A stretch of 64,000 nucleotides of DNA from Triatoma infestans (lineage: Eukaryota; Arthropoda; Insecta; Hemiptera; Reduviidae). The stretch lies in assembly GCA_011037195.1 (NCBI GenBank), contig JAAEAF010006023.1, positions 18,357-82,356 on the forward strand, given 5' to 3'. This document shows positions 20,076 through 31,217 of the stretch, in pieces; within the stretch, counting starts at the first letter, position 1, and each line of letters opens with the position of its first letter. A program made the translations under genes and the position numbers. Under the pieces are notes generated by a model. The model did no database searches. It was given only the letters and a program-made list of their open reading frames with translations, and was not told where the DNA came from.

Positions 20076-20700
20076 TTTTGGGATACTTCATTCACAGACA
20101 CACACACACACACACACACACACATAAAAGTAGCTAAAATCTTTGTTTCGTACTGAGGACTTCAAAATATGTATTTTCGGTGAAAACACAAAGGTATCGT
20201 CCAAAATCTATCAATCTGATGTGCCACTTTACTGAATTTATTTTGTTTTTCAGTTTTTCGCGATTTTCTCAAAAATGGTTGCAACGATTTTCTTTAAACT
20301 TCGTATACTAACTACACACATAAATACCTACCACACTGATTTCTAATGATTTCCCAGTTAAACGGATTTTTAGGGGAAGTTTCTAGTGGAACTGTAGCGT
20401 TATGCTTTTCTCTAAAGTATCGCTTCATTACAATGTATGATTCTACCACTAACATAATATTAATACATATTAGAAGCACTGCTATAATTTCAAATTGGAA
20501 GAAAAATCGGTTGACCGGAACTGAGGCATTACAGAATAAGTTCTTTGAGTTCTCCTTCATACTTTGAATATTAAGTGCACAGTGAACCAAAATATTATTG
20601 TTCTCTCTACAATATAATCACTTCTCCACCTGCCAGGGTAGGTACTTGTACGATCACCTCTATATTTTATGTTAGGACAAAGGAATAAAATCTGAGTTAA
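20076..20700 (+). repeat. Family H variant
   Basis: CA microsatellite (20098-20124), TACTGAGGACTTCAAAATATG, TTTTCTCAAAAATGGTTGCAACG (20261-20283), then a variant middle with ACTAACATAATATTAATAC and a late block TATATTTTATGTTAGGACAAA shared with 59385-59405. The right end is lost. Frames of 73-92 codons here are incidental. Confidence 0.65.
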
Positions 20701-20706
20701 AGAAAA

Positions 20707-20711
20707 TTGTC

Positions 20712-20738
<27 letters not shown>
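20707..20738. repeat. AT microsatellite
   Basis: About 14 TA units directly upstream of the reverse transcriptase remnant. Confidence 0.8.
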
Positions 20739-20739
<1 letters not shown>

Positions 20740-20743
<4 letters not shown>

Positions 20744-21784
20744 AAGAGGAGCATCAATATAGCAGGGAAGAAAATAAATAATTTAAGTTTTGCGGATGAC
20801 ATTATACTGATCGCAAACTCAGCGGAGCAGCTAGCAAACCTCATTGAAGAACTAAATAACGCAGCAAAAAGTGGCAGGCTTAAATATAAATGATTTTATT
20901 CACAAATGGTGGAAAACACGAAATAGTTCTGGAGGGAAAGAAGCTGAAATGGGCAGAGGAAGGTAATCTATCTCGGACAGCAGATTTCTTTCAAAGAAGG
21001 AGCCCATGGGGAAGGTAAAAGAAGAATAGCCTTAAACTGGAAGTAGTTTTGGTCCATCAAATTCATTTTTAAAAGTGAAATGCACATTAAGCTGAAAAAG
21101 AAGGTTTTTGATAATTGTATCACTCCTTGTTTGATTTATGGCTGCCAAACATGGCCAATTTTAAAGGGGACTTTGAGTAAACTGGAGAAAACCCAACGCG
21201 CCATGGAATGAAGTATGCTGGGGATCAAAAAGATGGAAAAAAAAAGACAGCTGTTAGCATCAGAAAAAAGACCAACGTAAAAGATGTTAAACTGGCAGTT
21301 CTAGAACTAAAATGGAAATGGGCAGAACATTTAGCCAGACTAGATCCAGAAAGATGGGCTAAACGAACAACTGATTGATTTCCTATATATAGTAAAAGGA
21401 AAAGAAAAGGTCCTAGATGTAGATGGAGAGACGATATCGAAAACTTCGCCGGGAGTCTCTGGCAAAGAGCGGCACAAGCCAGAACAGCTTGGGATAGGTT
21501 GGGAGAGGCCTATGCCCTCAGATGGGCCTAGTGAATATCAACATTAATTTAATTTTTATTTAAGTTTTGTAAATTTTATAAATTCAGTTCATTTGTATTT
21601 CATTTTTTCCAAAAGTTACTTTTTTATTTTCAACAATTTCAAGTTTATGATACGAAAAGAAGTTAAATATTGTTTTTATTTTATATTTGAGTTATGTTAT
21701 TGTTTTTATTTTTTTTTCAAAGTGGAATGTATCTGGTTTAAATAAAGGCTTATTATTATTATTATTATTATATTATTATTATTA
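20740..21784 (+). pseudogene. RTE-like reverse transcriptase remnant with ATT tail
   Basis: The frame at 20745-20890 reads INNLSFADDIILIANSAEQL, where FADD is the catalytic YADD-type motif of palm domain C. After a stop, further frames give VFDNCITPCLIYGCQTW, LKWKWAEHLARLDPERWAK (about 21310-21365) and WRDDIENFAGSLWQRAAQAR (about 21424-21483), ending LGEAYALRWA. This C-terminal pattern belongs to a widespread insect endonuclease-reverse transcriptase lineage. At least four disruptions. The 3' end is an ATT repeat (21750-21784). Confidence 0.75.
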
Positions 21785-22404
21785 AGAGGAGAGTAAGAGA
21801 AGGTCCGTGTGGTTTGAGAAACTAGAGATTTTTCTTTTTGGATTATGAGATCAGTCTCATTTTGTCGCCCCAAATCGCCCTAGATCTATTCACGCTTATG
21901 TAAACATGGAAGAACCATATTTCAAGTGTGTGCAGTCGTATCATAGGAAAATGCAACAATAAACTTGGCCAAACACCACCCCAAGACACATACCACTTAC
22001 AGCTATTGTAACAAAGTACATGCAACAGGTGTGTTACCATGTGTAAAGAGATTTACTCTGATGGTGGGGATAAATGGGACATGCAAGATTCTGTGGCCAG
22101 CATTACGTGCCTCACCCGACCCCCACTCGACATAAAGTGTTAAAACAAAAAAAAATCTAGTGTGAACCCCACACACACACACACACCACTTTACCTTATA
22201 CTACGATTAATACAATTATTGTATGAACTGATAAATTGTTATTAAACATTAAATTTTACTTATTTGTCATATAAAGAGGTGGTGTGGGGAGACAAGTACC
22301 AACCTACCACCTAAAGCAGGTAGGAAAGTAAAGAGCGTACCAGTAAGATAGAAACAACCCCCATTGAAATTAAACGCTACAAATTCCGCAAAACTATTAA
22401 TAAA
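21785..22404. other. Unassigned stretch with degraded H pieces
   Basis: 21786-21830 has AGAGTAAGAGAAGGTCCGTG, a worn H right end. 22155-22190 has a reverse H end fused to a CA tract. The middle (21840-22150) has no recognised content. Confidence 0.4.
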
Positions 22405-23267
22405 TCTGGTGTGAAACACTCACACAACTTTCTCTTACTCCAGTTCTCAAAATTATAATTGACAAATTTCATAGTTTGTGTACCAAATTTGAATGAAATT
22501 CGTCGAAAACTGAAAAAACTTTCAGTAAAAGCGCCCTTTTGGTTTACTAATTTTCTTGAAACTGAATTTCAGCCATCTATTTATTTCTAATTAATTATGT
22601 TTGGATGATAGAATTGTATAATCAACTATGATAGCACTTTAGAGAAAAACATAACCCCACCCCTCCCCTAAAAGTGCCCTTAAAAGAATTTTCCCAAAGA
22701 AATGTTTTAAATAAAAGATGTAGAGCTTTGCATGTTTAATTTATATATGAAGTTTCAAAAAAATCGTCGAAGCCATTTTTGAGAAAATTGCGAAAAAGAG
22801 AATAAATCATTTAATAAAGTGGTAAAGTAAACGCACTTCCGGTTATCCAATTTTTTTCAGACTCGGAATTTCAACAACATATTTAATTCTAATTAACATT
22901 ATTTAGATGACAGAATTGTCTAATAAACTGAAATAGCACTTTAGATGGAAACCTAACTCCATCCCAAAAGTGCCCTTCATTGCATTTTCCCGGATAAATG
23001 TTTTAAATAGAAGTTGTAGCTCTTTAAATGTGTGGTTGATATTTCAAGTTCAAAGAAAATCGTCGGAGCCATTTTTGAGAAAATCGCAAAAAGTAAAAAA
23101 TCCAACTAGCAAAGTGGTACTTCCGGTTGAGGAATTTTGACAGATAACGTAGTGTCAGAACCCATGGTGGTACCTAAACGGAATATCAAGTTTCAACTTT
23201 CTACGGTTTTTCTACGATTTTTCGTTTTTGAGCTATGCTGTTCACATACATACATACACACACACAC
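22405..23267 (-). repeat. Family H, reverse copy running into the gap
   Basis: Begins TCTGGTGTGAAACACTCACA with the inverted repeat ACTTTCTCTTACTCC just inside (22427-22441). Three units are readable, with CCGGAAGT-type words reversed near 22845 and 23120. It runs to the CA microsatellite at 23258-23267, where sequence stops. Its 5' end is therefore in the gap or lost. Confidence 0.85.
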
Positions 23268-23828
23268 NNNNNNNNNNNNNNNNNNNNNNNNNNNNNNNNN
23301 NNNNNNNNNNNNNNNNNNNNNNNNNNNNNNNNNNNNNNNNNNNNNNNNNNNNNNNNNNNNNNNNNNNNNNNNNNNNNNNNNNNNNNNNNNNNNNNNNNNN
23401 NNNNNNNNNNNNNNNNNNNNNNNNNNNNNNNNNNNNNNNNNNNNNNNNNNNNNNNNNNNNNNNNNNNNNNNNNNNNNNNNNNNNNNNNNNNNNNNNNNNN
23501 NNNNNNNNNNNNNNNNNNNNNNNNNNNNNNNNNNNNNNNNNNNNNNNNNNNNNNNNNNNNNNNNNNNNNNNNNNNNNNNNNNNNNNNNNNNNNNNNNNNN
23601 NNNNNNNNNNNNNNNNNNNNNNNNNNNNNNNNNNNNNNNNNNNNNNNNNNNNNNNNNNNNNNNNNNNNNNNNNNNNNNNNNNNNNNNNNNNNNNNNNNNN
23701 NNNNNNNNNNNNNNNNNNNNNNNNNNNNNNNNNNNNNNNNNNNNNNNNNNNNNNNNNNNNNNNNNNNNNNNNNNNNNNNNNNNNNNNNNNNNNNNNNNNN
23801 NNNNNNNNNNNNNNNNNNNNNNNNNNNN
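23268..23828. other. Assembly gap (561 N)
   Basis: Unknown bases. The gap starts exactly in the CA tract of an H copy and ends at the tip of the P2 palindrome. The long open frames crossing it are artefacts of unknown codons. Confidence 0.98.
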
Positions 23829-24750
23829 GTTACGACCGCTGTATTCAATGTTGTAAATTGGATGTTGAGGTTCGGTCATACAAAAGAACTCTTTTTAAAT
23901 TTCTACCGACGTTTCGGAAAATATATTGCCTTCTTCAGGGTCTGTACAAAGGTTTTAATACAAATCAATAAAAAATAGAAACAACATAAAATATGAACTT
24001 AAAATAAATATTTTTTAAAATAAACTATATAAATAAATAAATAAAAAGTATGATATATATATAGCACATTTAAATTTATTTTAAACTATTGTTGTAGAAC
24101 AGATCAATATTAAACTAAATCACAACTATTGAAACTTTGACAATATGTGGTATATATAAGAGTAAAGTATGGAAATAACTTAGGAAATGTACTTACAAAA
24201 ATTTTCAGTTAGAATTATTTACAGACTCTAGTTAAACCTGTGACATACCATCACCAAGTGTTATACGGACATTGGATGGGTCAATTGGAATGGGACATTG
24301 TTGATGGAGAGAATTTTAGTGTTTTCTATGTCAAATTCTCAAAATCTCTAAAATTCTCTCTATCAACATTAATAATAAAAAAAAGAAATATATTGGAAAT
24401 GATTCATATTAAAAAAAGATAAATTCGCTATCAATTTTAGAACAGAGACCAAAAACCTATCCCTCAGTTATAACAATCTCCTGGAATTTCCAAAACAACA
24501 TACAGACTAAGACACGGTTTTCCCATTCGCTCTCCTAGCTCTTTATAAACCTTGACCCATCCAACGTCCGTAACGTTCATATTTTATGTTTGTTTTTCTA
24601 TTTTTTTTTTCTGATTTGCATTAAAACCTTTGTACAGACCCCGAAGAAGGCTATAAATTTGCGCGAAACGTTGGTAGAAATTTAAAAAGACATGATGGAG
24701 TCATTTACCAAAGACCGATGGCTTGGTAAGACCGAACCTCAACATTTCAA
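23829..24750. repeat. P2 palindromic element with hammerhead-like cores
   Basis: The left arm begins GTTACGACCGCTGTATTCAA and the right arm ends CCGAACCTCAACATTT, its inverse. The minus strand of 23905-23945 reads CTGAAGA, A, GG...CC, GAA, ACGT, C, GGT. The plus strand at 24638-24690 has the same order with CCGAAGA and ACGT followed by T. The centre (24300-24370) has a GAGAATTTTAGTG / CTCTAAAATTCTC self-complementary segment. No coding. The second copy is at 42858-44800. Confidence 0.75.
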
Positions 24751-24794
24751 TTTACCAAATATATTTTTAATTTTGATTTGTTTATTTTTATTAA

Positions 24795-25165
24795 TTATTT
24801 TTGTGCATGTATGTGTGTGGGTGTGTGTATATTTGAACAGAATATCTCAAAAAAAGAAAAGTCGAGGGAACCTTCAAAACTTGGCATTTCGTGCAGGCAC
24901 TACCACCGGCGGTATGAGATACCAAGGAGTTCGGGCAAAATTCATTGACTAGATATATTCAACTTTACTGATTATTTTTTTCAGTTTTGTGTTATTTTTT
25001 TTAAAAAATGGCTTCAACGATTTTCTTCAAACTTCGTAAACTATCTATACACTTAAATATTTACGAGATTTTCGATTTTTTTTTTTAATTTTGTGGAAAA
25101 CGGTTACAACGAGTTTCTTTCAACTTGGAATGCTTGCTGCATAAATGGAAACGTATCACATTTAT
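24795..25165 (+). repeat. Family H variant, 5' two thirds
   Basis: TG tract (24806-24828), GAACAGAATATCTCAAAAAA, TTTTTTCAGTTTTGTGTTA and TGGCTTCAACGATTTTCTTC in order, then TTGCTGCATAAATGGAAACG matching 7851-7872. The copy resumes after the RT insertion at about 26760. Confidence 0.7.
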
Positions 25166-26755
25166 CCTAACCAGCTTCCTCCATTCCTCTCGATCATGGG
25201 CTTTAAAAGGTCATCTACACAAGCCCATGTTCCTCAGGTCCGCCTCCACATCTCGAGCACCTCCTACGAGGCTCCCTCGATGGAGTCGATCCCACCCCCG
25301 GACCGTGCCATAAAGGGAAGCTTCTGGGCAAGCGTTCCTGTTCCATCCGCTCCACATGACCCAACCACCTATGGCGTCCTTGTTTAATGAAGGCTACGAG
25401 GTCCCCGGTTCCTGGTAAAGATCCTTCAAATCTACATTCGACCTAATCCTCTCCACCGATCTCGCTCCTTCACTGGCTCCGTAAATCTTTCTGAGGATCT
25501 TCCTCTCCCAGACATTCCGAGCCCGCTCATCTTCCCATTATCAATACCCACGTCTCACTTGCACAAGTAACTACTAGTCCTATCACCGTCTTTGCCCGCA
25601 AGGGGTATCTGTTGCATGCAGATACTTGGGGAGTAGCGATCCCCACGGATTACCACAGCGTCAGTACTCCATGCACCATCAGAACAGTACACAATACACT
25701 TACAACTACATACGCACTCTACACTTTACAGACAAGGACAAAAACTCAGTACACAAATTAGGGTTCCGCCCCTAGTTAATTGGCGAAAGCCAAGGCGAGA
25801 AAGAAGGGATAGCTCAGTGGTAGTAAGCTGACTAAGCAACGCGGAGGTCCCGGGTTCGAAGCCAGCATGCTGCCCTTAGATTTTTTCTTTCTAGGATCCT
25901 CCATAACTCACTGTCCGGTGATGGGCAGTGTTGTCTGTAACTAGAGAATGCTGCTTGGAGGCCGGCTGTGCATTGGAGAAGGCTCCGGGGGGGGCAAAAT
26001 AGATCTTTCAGGTCGCAGTGCAATAATCCCCTACAACAATCTAAATCAGCGTTTTATATACCAGTAGCTTTGCACGTCTAGATAACGCTTTAAAGCGCAA
26101 CACATTGTGAATCGTGAAATAGCATCAATTGCTTGCCGCGATTTTCACCTTAATGTCCAGAGCTAAGGTCATTCTGCTCGGTAACAACCGCACCTTAAAT
26201 ATTTGAAGCCTTTTACCCTCGCAAATTTTATAGTTCATCATCTCGATGAAATCTTCTACGTTGCCCGGTTTTTTTTTTTTTTTGCGGTTTTCATGTATAT
26301 TGTCTTATCCCGCATTTATTTGTAAACCGGGCTTATTTTGCCGCTTTCTCAAATTCCTGAAAAGCTCCAGCTAAGGCATTCATATTGCGCGATGTTATAA
26401 CCACATCATCGGCGTAGAGTGAGACGATTATAAATAGTCCCATGTGAGTTTGCGCGTACAGCCCTTATTGCTAGTTCTAGGGCCATATTAAATAAAATGG
26501 GTGAAAGAGGATCCCCCCCCCCTGCCTAAGGCCTGTGTTCACTCAAACTTCTCGGACAGTTTTCCCTGAATCTTTACACGGCATCTGGTGCTTTCTAGAG
26601 TCATTCTGGATAGTCTAATTAATTTCTCCAGTATTCCCAAGGATCAAAGTCCCATCCAGAGTCTATTTCTGTCCACACTGTCGTACGCTTGTCTGAAGTC
26701 CACAAACAGGTGGTGTAGAGTGACATTGAACTCCCCCCCATGTCTTTTCAAACAT
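25166..26755 (-). pseudogene. RTE-like reverse transcriptase remnant, interrupted
   Basis: Minus-strand relative of 43598-44475. Reading downward from 26740: LHHLFVDFRQAYDSVDRNRL (palm motif A with catalytic-type Asp in VDF), RMTLESTRCRVKIQGKLS, LxxRG near a poly-C artefact (26514-26523), and the YADD region (26410-26430). The linker continues to 26050. A 463-bp insertion (25587-26049, with a SINE) separates this from the C-terminal part (25166-25586), where WLGHVERMEQERLP is readable. Many stops and frameshifts. It sits inside an H variant copy. Confidence 0.75.
25587..26049 (+). mobile_element. Insertion in the RT remnant containing a SINE
   Basis: The RT sequence breaks at CACCGTCTT and resumes at ATATACCAGTAGC, compared with the uninterrupted copy at 44230-44270. 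The right half is a SINE: TAGCTCAGTGG (A-box-like, 25810), GGGTTCGAAGCC (B-box-like, 25852), then CTCACTGTCCGGTGATGGGC and GAAGGCTCCGGGG. The left 210 bp (25590-25800) is unrelated to other SINE copies and unassigned. Confidence 0.7.
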
Positions 26756-27010
26756 TGAAACTTTTTTCAAAAAAAAAAAAATAATAAAAAATTGATTTTA
26801 GAGAGGTATTGAGGGTCTGTCAGTGAGTTTAAATTTAAATTTGCACAAGCTTTGTTGGTTTTAACATAGAGCGCTCTAAATGAGGCCGCTCAAGAATACA
26901 AGTATAGTCCCCACCACCATATTTATAGCTGGCCTAACTAAATATTATAATGTTGGATTATAAAGAAAATTTTTTGATTAAATTTTAAGAAATGTGTGAG
27001 TATTCCAGAC
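26756..27010 (+). repeat. Family H variant, 3' part
   Basis: Continuation of the 24795 copy: AAGCTTTGTTGGTTTTAACA, AGGCCGCTCAAG, TTGATTAAATTTTAAG, ending GTGTGAGTATTCCAGACCAGA (26996-27016). A poly-A run (26770-26783) is at the junction. Confidence 0.6.
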
Positions 27011-27530
27011 CAGATAATATGTATATATATTTATGAATTTTAATATCATTAAATCGACCTTTTAATTTTACTTGAGGGAAACTTCTTTGATACCGCCTTA
27101 CTTTTCTCTCTTGCCCCTCTCCAGCACCTCATATCCCTCTGGCACCACCTCACGCCCCTCTCTGTATATACACCATTTTTTTTATCTTACTGGGCCCCGT
27201 CCCCACCTTTGTGGGAAAATGTTAATGACTTATTCCTGTCAAAGGTCAGGTCCTTCCTTTTAGGTTGCTTTTTTAGGTATTCTGTCATTAGAATCTAAAG
27301 TTAGAAGCCAAACGGTTCCCTGCCAGCAAAAGGGAGCGCACTCTGACGGGCCAAGTATTTCTTGGCCTCTTCGGCTTTAATAATTAATTGTTTTTTTTTT
27401 TTCCCCCGATTTTAAAGCAATAACTAGAAAGTTTCTTTTTCTTTATAGAACACAAAATTTAAAAAAAAAAAACAAAAAAAACACAAATAATACAGCTCCT
27501 TTCACAACATCTCAATGTGAAGTTATTCGG
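27011..27530. other. Unassigned stretch
   Basis: Pyrimidine-rich 27090-27190, and poly-T and poly-A runs at 27390-27485. No frame with domain similarity and no match elsewhere in the window. Confidence 0.35.
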
Positions 27531-27710
27531 AGAAATATCTGGTTGTGAAATACTCACAAGCTTTCTCTTACTCATCTTAATATGATTATATTTTTATTTA
27601 TTTATTGGGCTTTAATCATACAAAGATTGGTAAGTAAAATATCCACCACCGTGGCTATTTCAACTAAACATTGTTAACTTTGCAATTTTAAAGAATATTT
27701 TTTAATTTGA

Positions 27711-28606
27711 TTGATTGATTGATTGATTTTTTTATTTGTTAAAGAATATTCTTATACAAATTTTGAGTCTGGCTCAGTTAATATACAATACAACAAAATA
27801 AAGTAGAAAGAAATAATAATAATGCTTACGATTCGAAAAGACAATTAATTACAAGATTAAGTAATTCAAAAGCTATTGTAAAAAGGGACGATAAACATGG
27901 TCCTTTAAAGAAAATAAATAAATAAATTAAATAAATCAAAATAAGTAAATATAAAATCAAACAAAATCGTTACTTCTTAACATCTCCACTAAATAACAAT
28001 AAACATCATTTAATTTTACTAGATTGTTATAATTCAGGATACTCTCCACATTTTGTAAATTATCATCATGAACTCTTTATCATCAATTATCTCTATAAAT
28101 CTTTGTATGTAACGCTGGCGGTAGTCACAATAACCAGGACAGATTAAAAACAAGATGCTCCAAAACATTGCCTATAACTTTATTACACAATTTACAAATT
28201 TCATCTGCTTTGAAAATATACATTTTCCCTTTTATATAAAACCTTATAAAGTCATCATTTGCAACCCTCAATTGGCTGACTATCCTTATTTTTTTCAAAA
28301 CTTGTACAAAAATTTTATATAATCCTCAGGCTCAAAACATTTAAAATTAAAAACTCTACGATAGAAAGGCAGATAATTTGTGTTAATAATACTATTTAAA
28401 TCAACCGATAACAAATTATTATTAAACTTCTGCAACAAGTTCTTCCTGTTCTCTATTAGATATCTTATATCCGACGTAGTAAAAAATTCAAAGTGTGGAT
28501 CTCCCACATTTTCTGCAAGACATATTACTTGGCTCACCCAGTTATAATTGACATCAGCACAGACGGAATGAAGCTTGCAAAGTGCTCTAAAGCAGTGTTT
28601 TAACAA
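27711..28606 (-). pseudogene. Non-LTR ORF2 C-terminus, AATC tail
   Basis: Minus-strand remnant with a 103-codon frame (28295-28606) containing WVSQVICLAENVGDPHFEFF. After a frameshift it continues as IRIVSQLRVANDDFIRFYI and CKLCNKVIGNVLEHLVF, a CxxC...H zinc tail. The 3' end is an AATC repeat (27711-27727 on the plus strand as GATT). Similar tails occur at 30560-30720 and 36577-36830, so at least three remnants of this family are present. The RT domain is missing. Confidence 0.7.
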
Positions 28607-28658
28607 ATTATTTTAATATTTTTTTTTAATTAAATTATATTATTTGGAGTAAGAGAGA

Positions 28659-28902
28659 AAGTCAGGGAAGGGATTAGCTCAGTGGTTAGCGTGTTGGACT
28701 TCTAGAGGTCCCGGGTTCGAGTCCACTGCTTACCCCTTAGATTTTTTTCTTCCTAGGAGCCTCTACAGCTCACTGTTCGGTGATGGACAGTGTTGTCTGT
28801 AGCGAGAGAACACTAACCGGAGGCCGGCAGTGCACTGAGAAGGTTCCGGGCACTAATGACCATAAATGTTGAAGCGCCTTAAATTATTAAAAAAAAAACA
28901 GA
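28659..28902 (+). mobile_element. tRNA-derived SINE
   Basis: Head with TTAGCTCAGTGGTTAGCG (28674-28691) and GGGTTCGAGTCC (28712-28723), correctly spaced for polymerase III A and B boxes. Body with CTCACTGTTCGGTGATGG and GGAGGCCGGCAGTGCACTG, and a poly-A end. A short target duplication AGAAAGTC flanks it (28659-28666 and after the poly-A run near 28900). It is inserted in an H tail. Confidence 0.8.
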
Positions 28903-28925
28903 AAGTCGTATGAGTGTTTCACACC

Positions 28926-29640
28926 CAATTTTTATCGTATTCATGGTGCCTCAAAACATGTATATAACTAAATTTCGAAAATCTGGCACAAATCGCAATG
29001 CTTCCTGTCACTACGGAAGTAAGAGTAAATAATAAACAGTTGTTGCTTGGTCCCGTATCCCTTAAAATATTCAGTGTTATAATTCAATATATTTTGAATT
29101 GAATAAATAAAATTTGCATACATATATTATACTTTATCAATATGCGGTGGTTCAATGGTGGGCAATTATTTTAGATTTGCGGTTACTGATTTTTTTTTTT
29201 TTGTGGTCTTCTATTTAAAATTACTTATTATTGTTTTAATTTAATTTATAATATAGAAAACATAGAGTCACCATGTATCCACAACCCCTTGGTTTAGACG
29301 CAGAAAAATAAACTTTCTGGTTAGAAAATTGGTCTTTGGCACATTCTTAAACAATTTTATGGGCTGGCCAAAAAAAATGGTAGTAGGATTTATATATGAA
29401 TACCAGAGTGAGAATCGTATGGTAATGCCCATTTTCTAGAATTTAAAATCCCCAAAAAACCCCCCAATAAATAAATTTCCCTTTAAAAACACTTTGTTCT
29501 TTAAAGAACTTTGAACTCTTTCAACACACTATGTTCTTTAAATTTAGAATTCAAAGCAATGCTTCTAATATATATTAATATTTTAGCCTAACATTAATAA
29601 TAAAAGCTTACAAGAGAAGTATATGATATAAATACTCAGT
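28926..29640. other. H fragment and unassigned DNA
   Basis: 28940-29030 is a reverse H 5' end (GGTGCCTCAAAACATG, AATGCTTCCTGTCACTACGG). The remainder is AT-rich, with a poly-T run (29190-29200) and no recognised gene. Confidence 0.45.
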
Positions 29641-29698
29641 ATAACTGTAAGTGATTGATATAAATAAAGCACTAATTTCTTCATATAATATCCATTTT

Positions 29699-30476
29699 GT
29701 GGTCATTATCGGAAGGTCGCTGGCTGCAGTGAAAGATATTTTTATAAAATTGAAGCGAGAGGCAAAAAGTGTCGGGCTTCAAATTAACGAGAATAAGACT
29801 AAGGTGTTGGTAGCCAGGAGAAAACTTTTGATGCATCCACCGGAGCAGTACGTCATAGGAAATTATACATTCGAAACTGTCTCCAGCTTCCCGTATTTAG
29901 GCTCCATTATAAGTGAGGTTGGATGCGAGGAAGAGGAAGTGAAAAAAAGGATAGTTGCGGGTAATAGGGCGTACTTTACTGTCGGTAAAATAATGAGTAA
30001 CAGCGCGTTTCAGCCGAGGAACGAAGATTCGGATGTATAAAACGCTGGTAAGACTTCTCGTTACATACGCTAGTGAAACATGGACGTTAAGCAAGGTTTC
30101 TTACGAAAGGTTAGACAGGTTTGAGCGGAAAATGCTAAAGCGAATCTTTGGACCGATAAGGGAGAACCGTAGCTGGAGAAGAAGGAAAAATAGAGATCTG
30201 TACGATCTATACGGGGAACCTTCAATAGTATCCTTTATAAAGTGTCAGAGGCTGAAAGGGTATGGCCATGTTTGCAGGATGCCAGAAGGCCAAATGGTAA
30301 AGAAAGTATTTCTGGGCACGCTGGCCAATAGTCGGCCAAGGGGCCGTCCCAAAACTAGGAGGTTAGATAACGTGAGGGCTGATATGAGAAGGATAGGAGT
30401 CAGTGCCCGTTTGGCCATCGATAGGGCTCAGTGGTCTATCCGTATTGAGCAATTCAAGGACCGTCTTGGTCTGTAG
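29699..30476 (+). pseudogene. Reverse transcriptase C-terminal region
   Basis: Two plus-strand frames overlap at 30033-30040, a single frameshift apart. The first continues from the catalytic motif: VVIIGRSLAAVKDIF, VGLQINENKTKVLVA, FPYLGSIISEVG. The second gives MYKTLVRLLVTYASETWTLS, KMLKRIFGPI, GYGHVCRMPEGQMVKKVF, GRPKTRRLDNVRADM and ends at the stop 30476. This is the standard thumb and C-terminal order of the insect lineage with the GRPxxRW-type ending. Apart from the truncation and one frameshift it is well preserved, consistent with a recent insertion. Confidence 0.85.
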
Positions 30477-30494
30477 CGCCGGAAGAAGAAGAAG
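29699..30494 (+). mobile_element. 5'-truncated RTE-like element, GAA tail
   Basis: Inserted with an exact 12-bp target duplication AATATCCATTTT (29687-29698 and 30495-30506). Its 3' end is GCGCCGGAAGAAGAAGAA, a short GAA repeat. The insertion begins just after the catalytic YADD of the reverse transcriptase. Confidence 0.9.
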
Positions 30495-31034
30495 AATATC
30501 CATTTTAGAAATGTATTACCTTCCCTCTCCATTCAGCAGTCCTTATCTTAATTTAAATATAAATTTTATAAAGTTAAAAATTTTAGCACAAATACGCTTA
30601 GCATCCAAAAAGTTCCCAGTATTATATTTAAATGGCAAAAAATACAAATTCGAGCCGGATAAAGAGTGCACATTATGTAAATTGAAAGAACCAGATAGTT
30701 TGGAACTGTTTTTTTTCTAAATTGTTCATTGTTTAGCTCTATCCGCCAAAAATGGCTAAGTAAATATATTAATTGTTGCTCTGACCCTTTTTTTCCAGTT
30801 AACAGATATTGTGATTCGATTGAAAAAGTTAAATATATATTTTATTATACTAAACAAGCTCTCATCTTGTGAGATAAATAAATTAATTGCTACCACGCAT
30901 TCATTTATTTATTATATTAATTGTTGGGATTATAGTAATTGGGATTATTCGGCTAATTTCAGTTATTTTTTTTTTAATTTTCTCAATAAGTGCTGTCCTA
31001 AGTAAGTAAAGTAGTAAAAGACAAGTAATGCCTA

Positions 31035-31217
31035 TTTTTTCAGGCGGGCTTAACGTCCAACTACCAAATTAGGTGTCGTGGACGGGGGCGGAAGCACCTA
31101 CTTTACTATTAACATTTTTTAAACAAATATAAAATTTAGCAGTTATACGCTGGACTCGAACTGGGGTCCTCCCACTTACAAAGCCATGCTCATAACCACT
31201 ACACCAACAACCGCCCC
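31035..31217 (-). mobile_element. Second SINE family, tRNA-derived head
   Basis: The minus strand reads TGGTGTAGTGGTTATGAGCA (A-box-like) then AGTTCGAGTCCAGCG (B-box-like) about 40 bp later, near 31150-31210. The body runs to about 31035. It differs from the other SINE in its head and body. It does not fold as a functional tRNA acceptor stem. Confidence 0.6.

Larger units (their letters stand above)
27532..28925. repeat. Family H variant carrying two nested insertions
   Basis: A reverse H end (TCTGGTTGTGAAATACTCACA, 27537-27557) is followed by a forward variant whose tail is split. The body stops at 27710, resumes near 28610 (TTAATTAAATTATATT, GGAGTAAGAGAGAAAGTC), and after a SINE ends GTATGAGTGTTTCACACC at 28903-28920. 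Confidence 0.6.
29641..30900 (+). pseudogene. Non-LTR ORF2 tail, host of a younger RT insertion
   Basis: Plus-strand remnant related to 27711-28606. Joined across the insertion, the frame reads INKALISSYNIHF and then RNVLPSL. Downstream are LAQIRLASKKFPVLYLNGKK and CTLCKLKEPDSLE, a CxxC tail, and a last stretch with WLSKYINCC (about 30740-30780). Continuity of reading on both sides of the insertion supports this being coding-derived. Several stops. Confidence 0.65.

Noticed and set aside
23137..23978. Five open frames of 215-247 codons spanning the gap
   Set aside because: They consist almost entirely of unknown codons from the N run; the flanks are H and P2 repeat DNA.
28674..28740. Possible tRNA gene
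   Set aside because: A and B boxes are present but the acceptor stem does not pair and the unit continues into a SINE body found in several copies.
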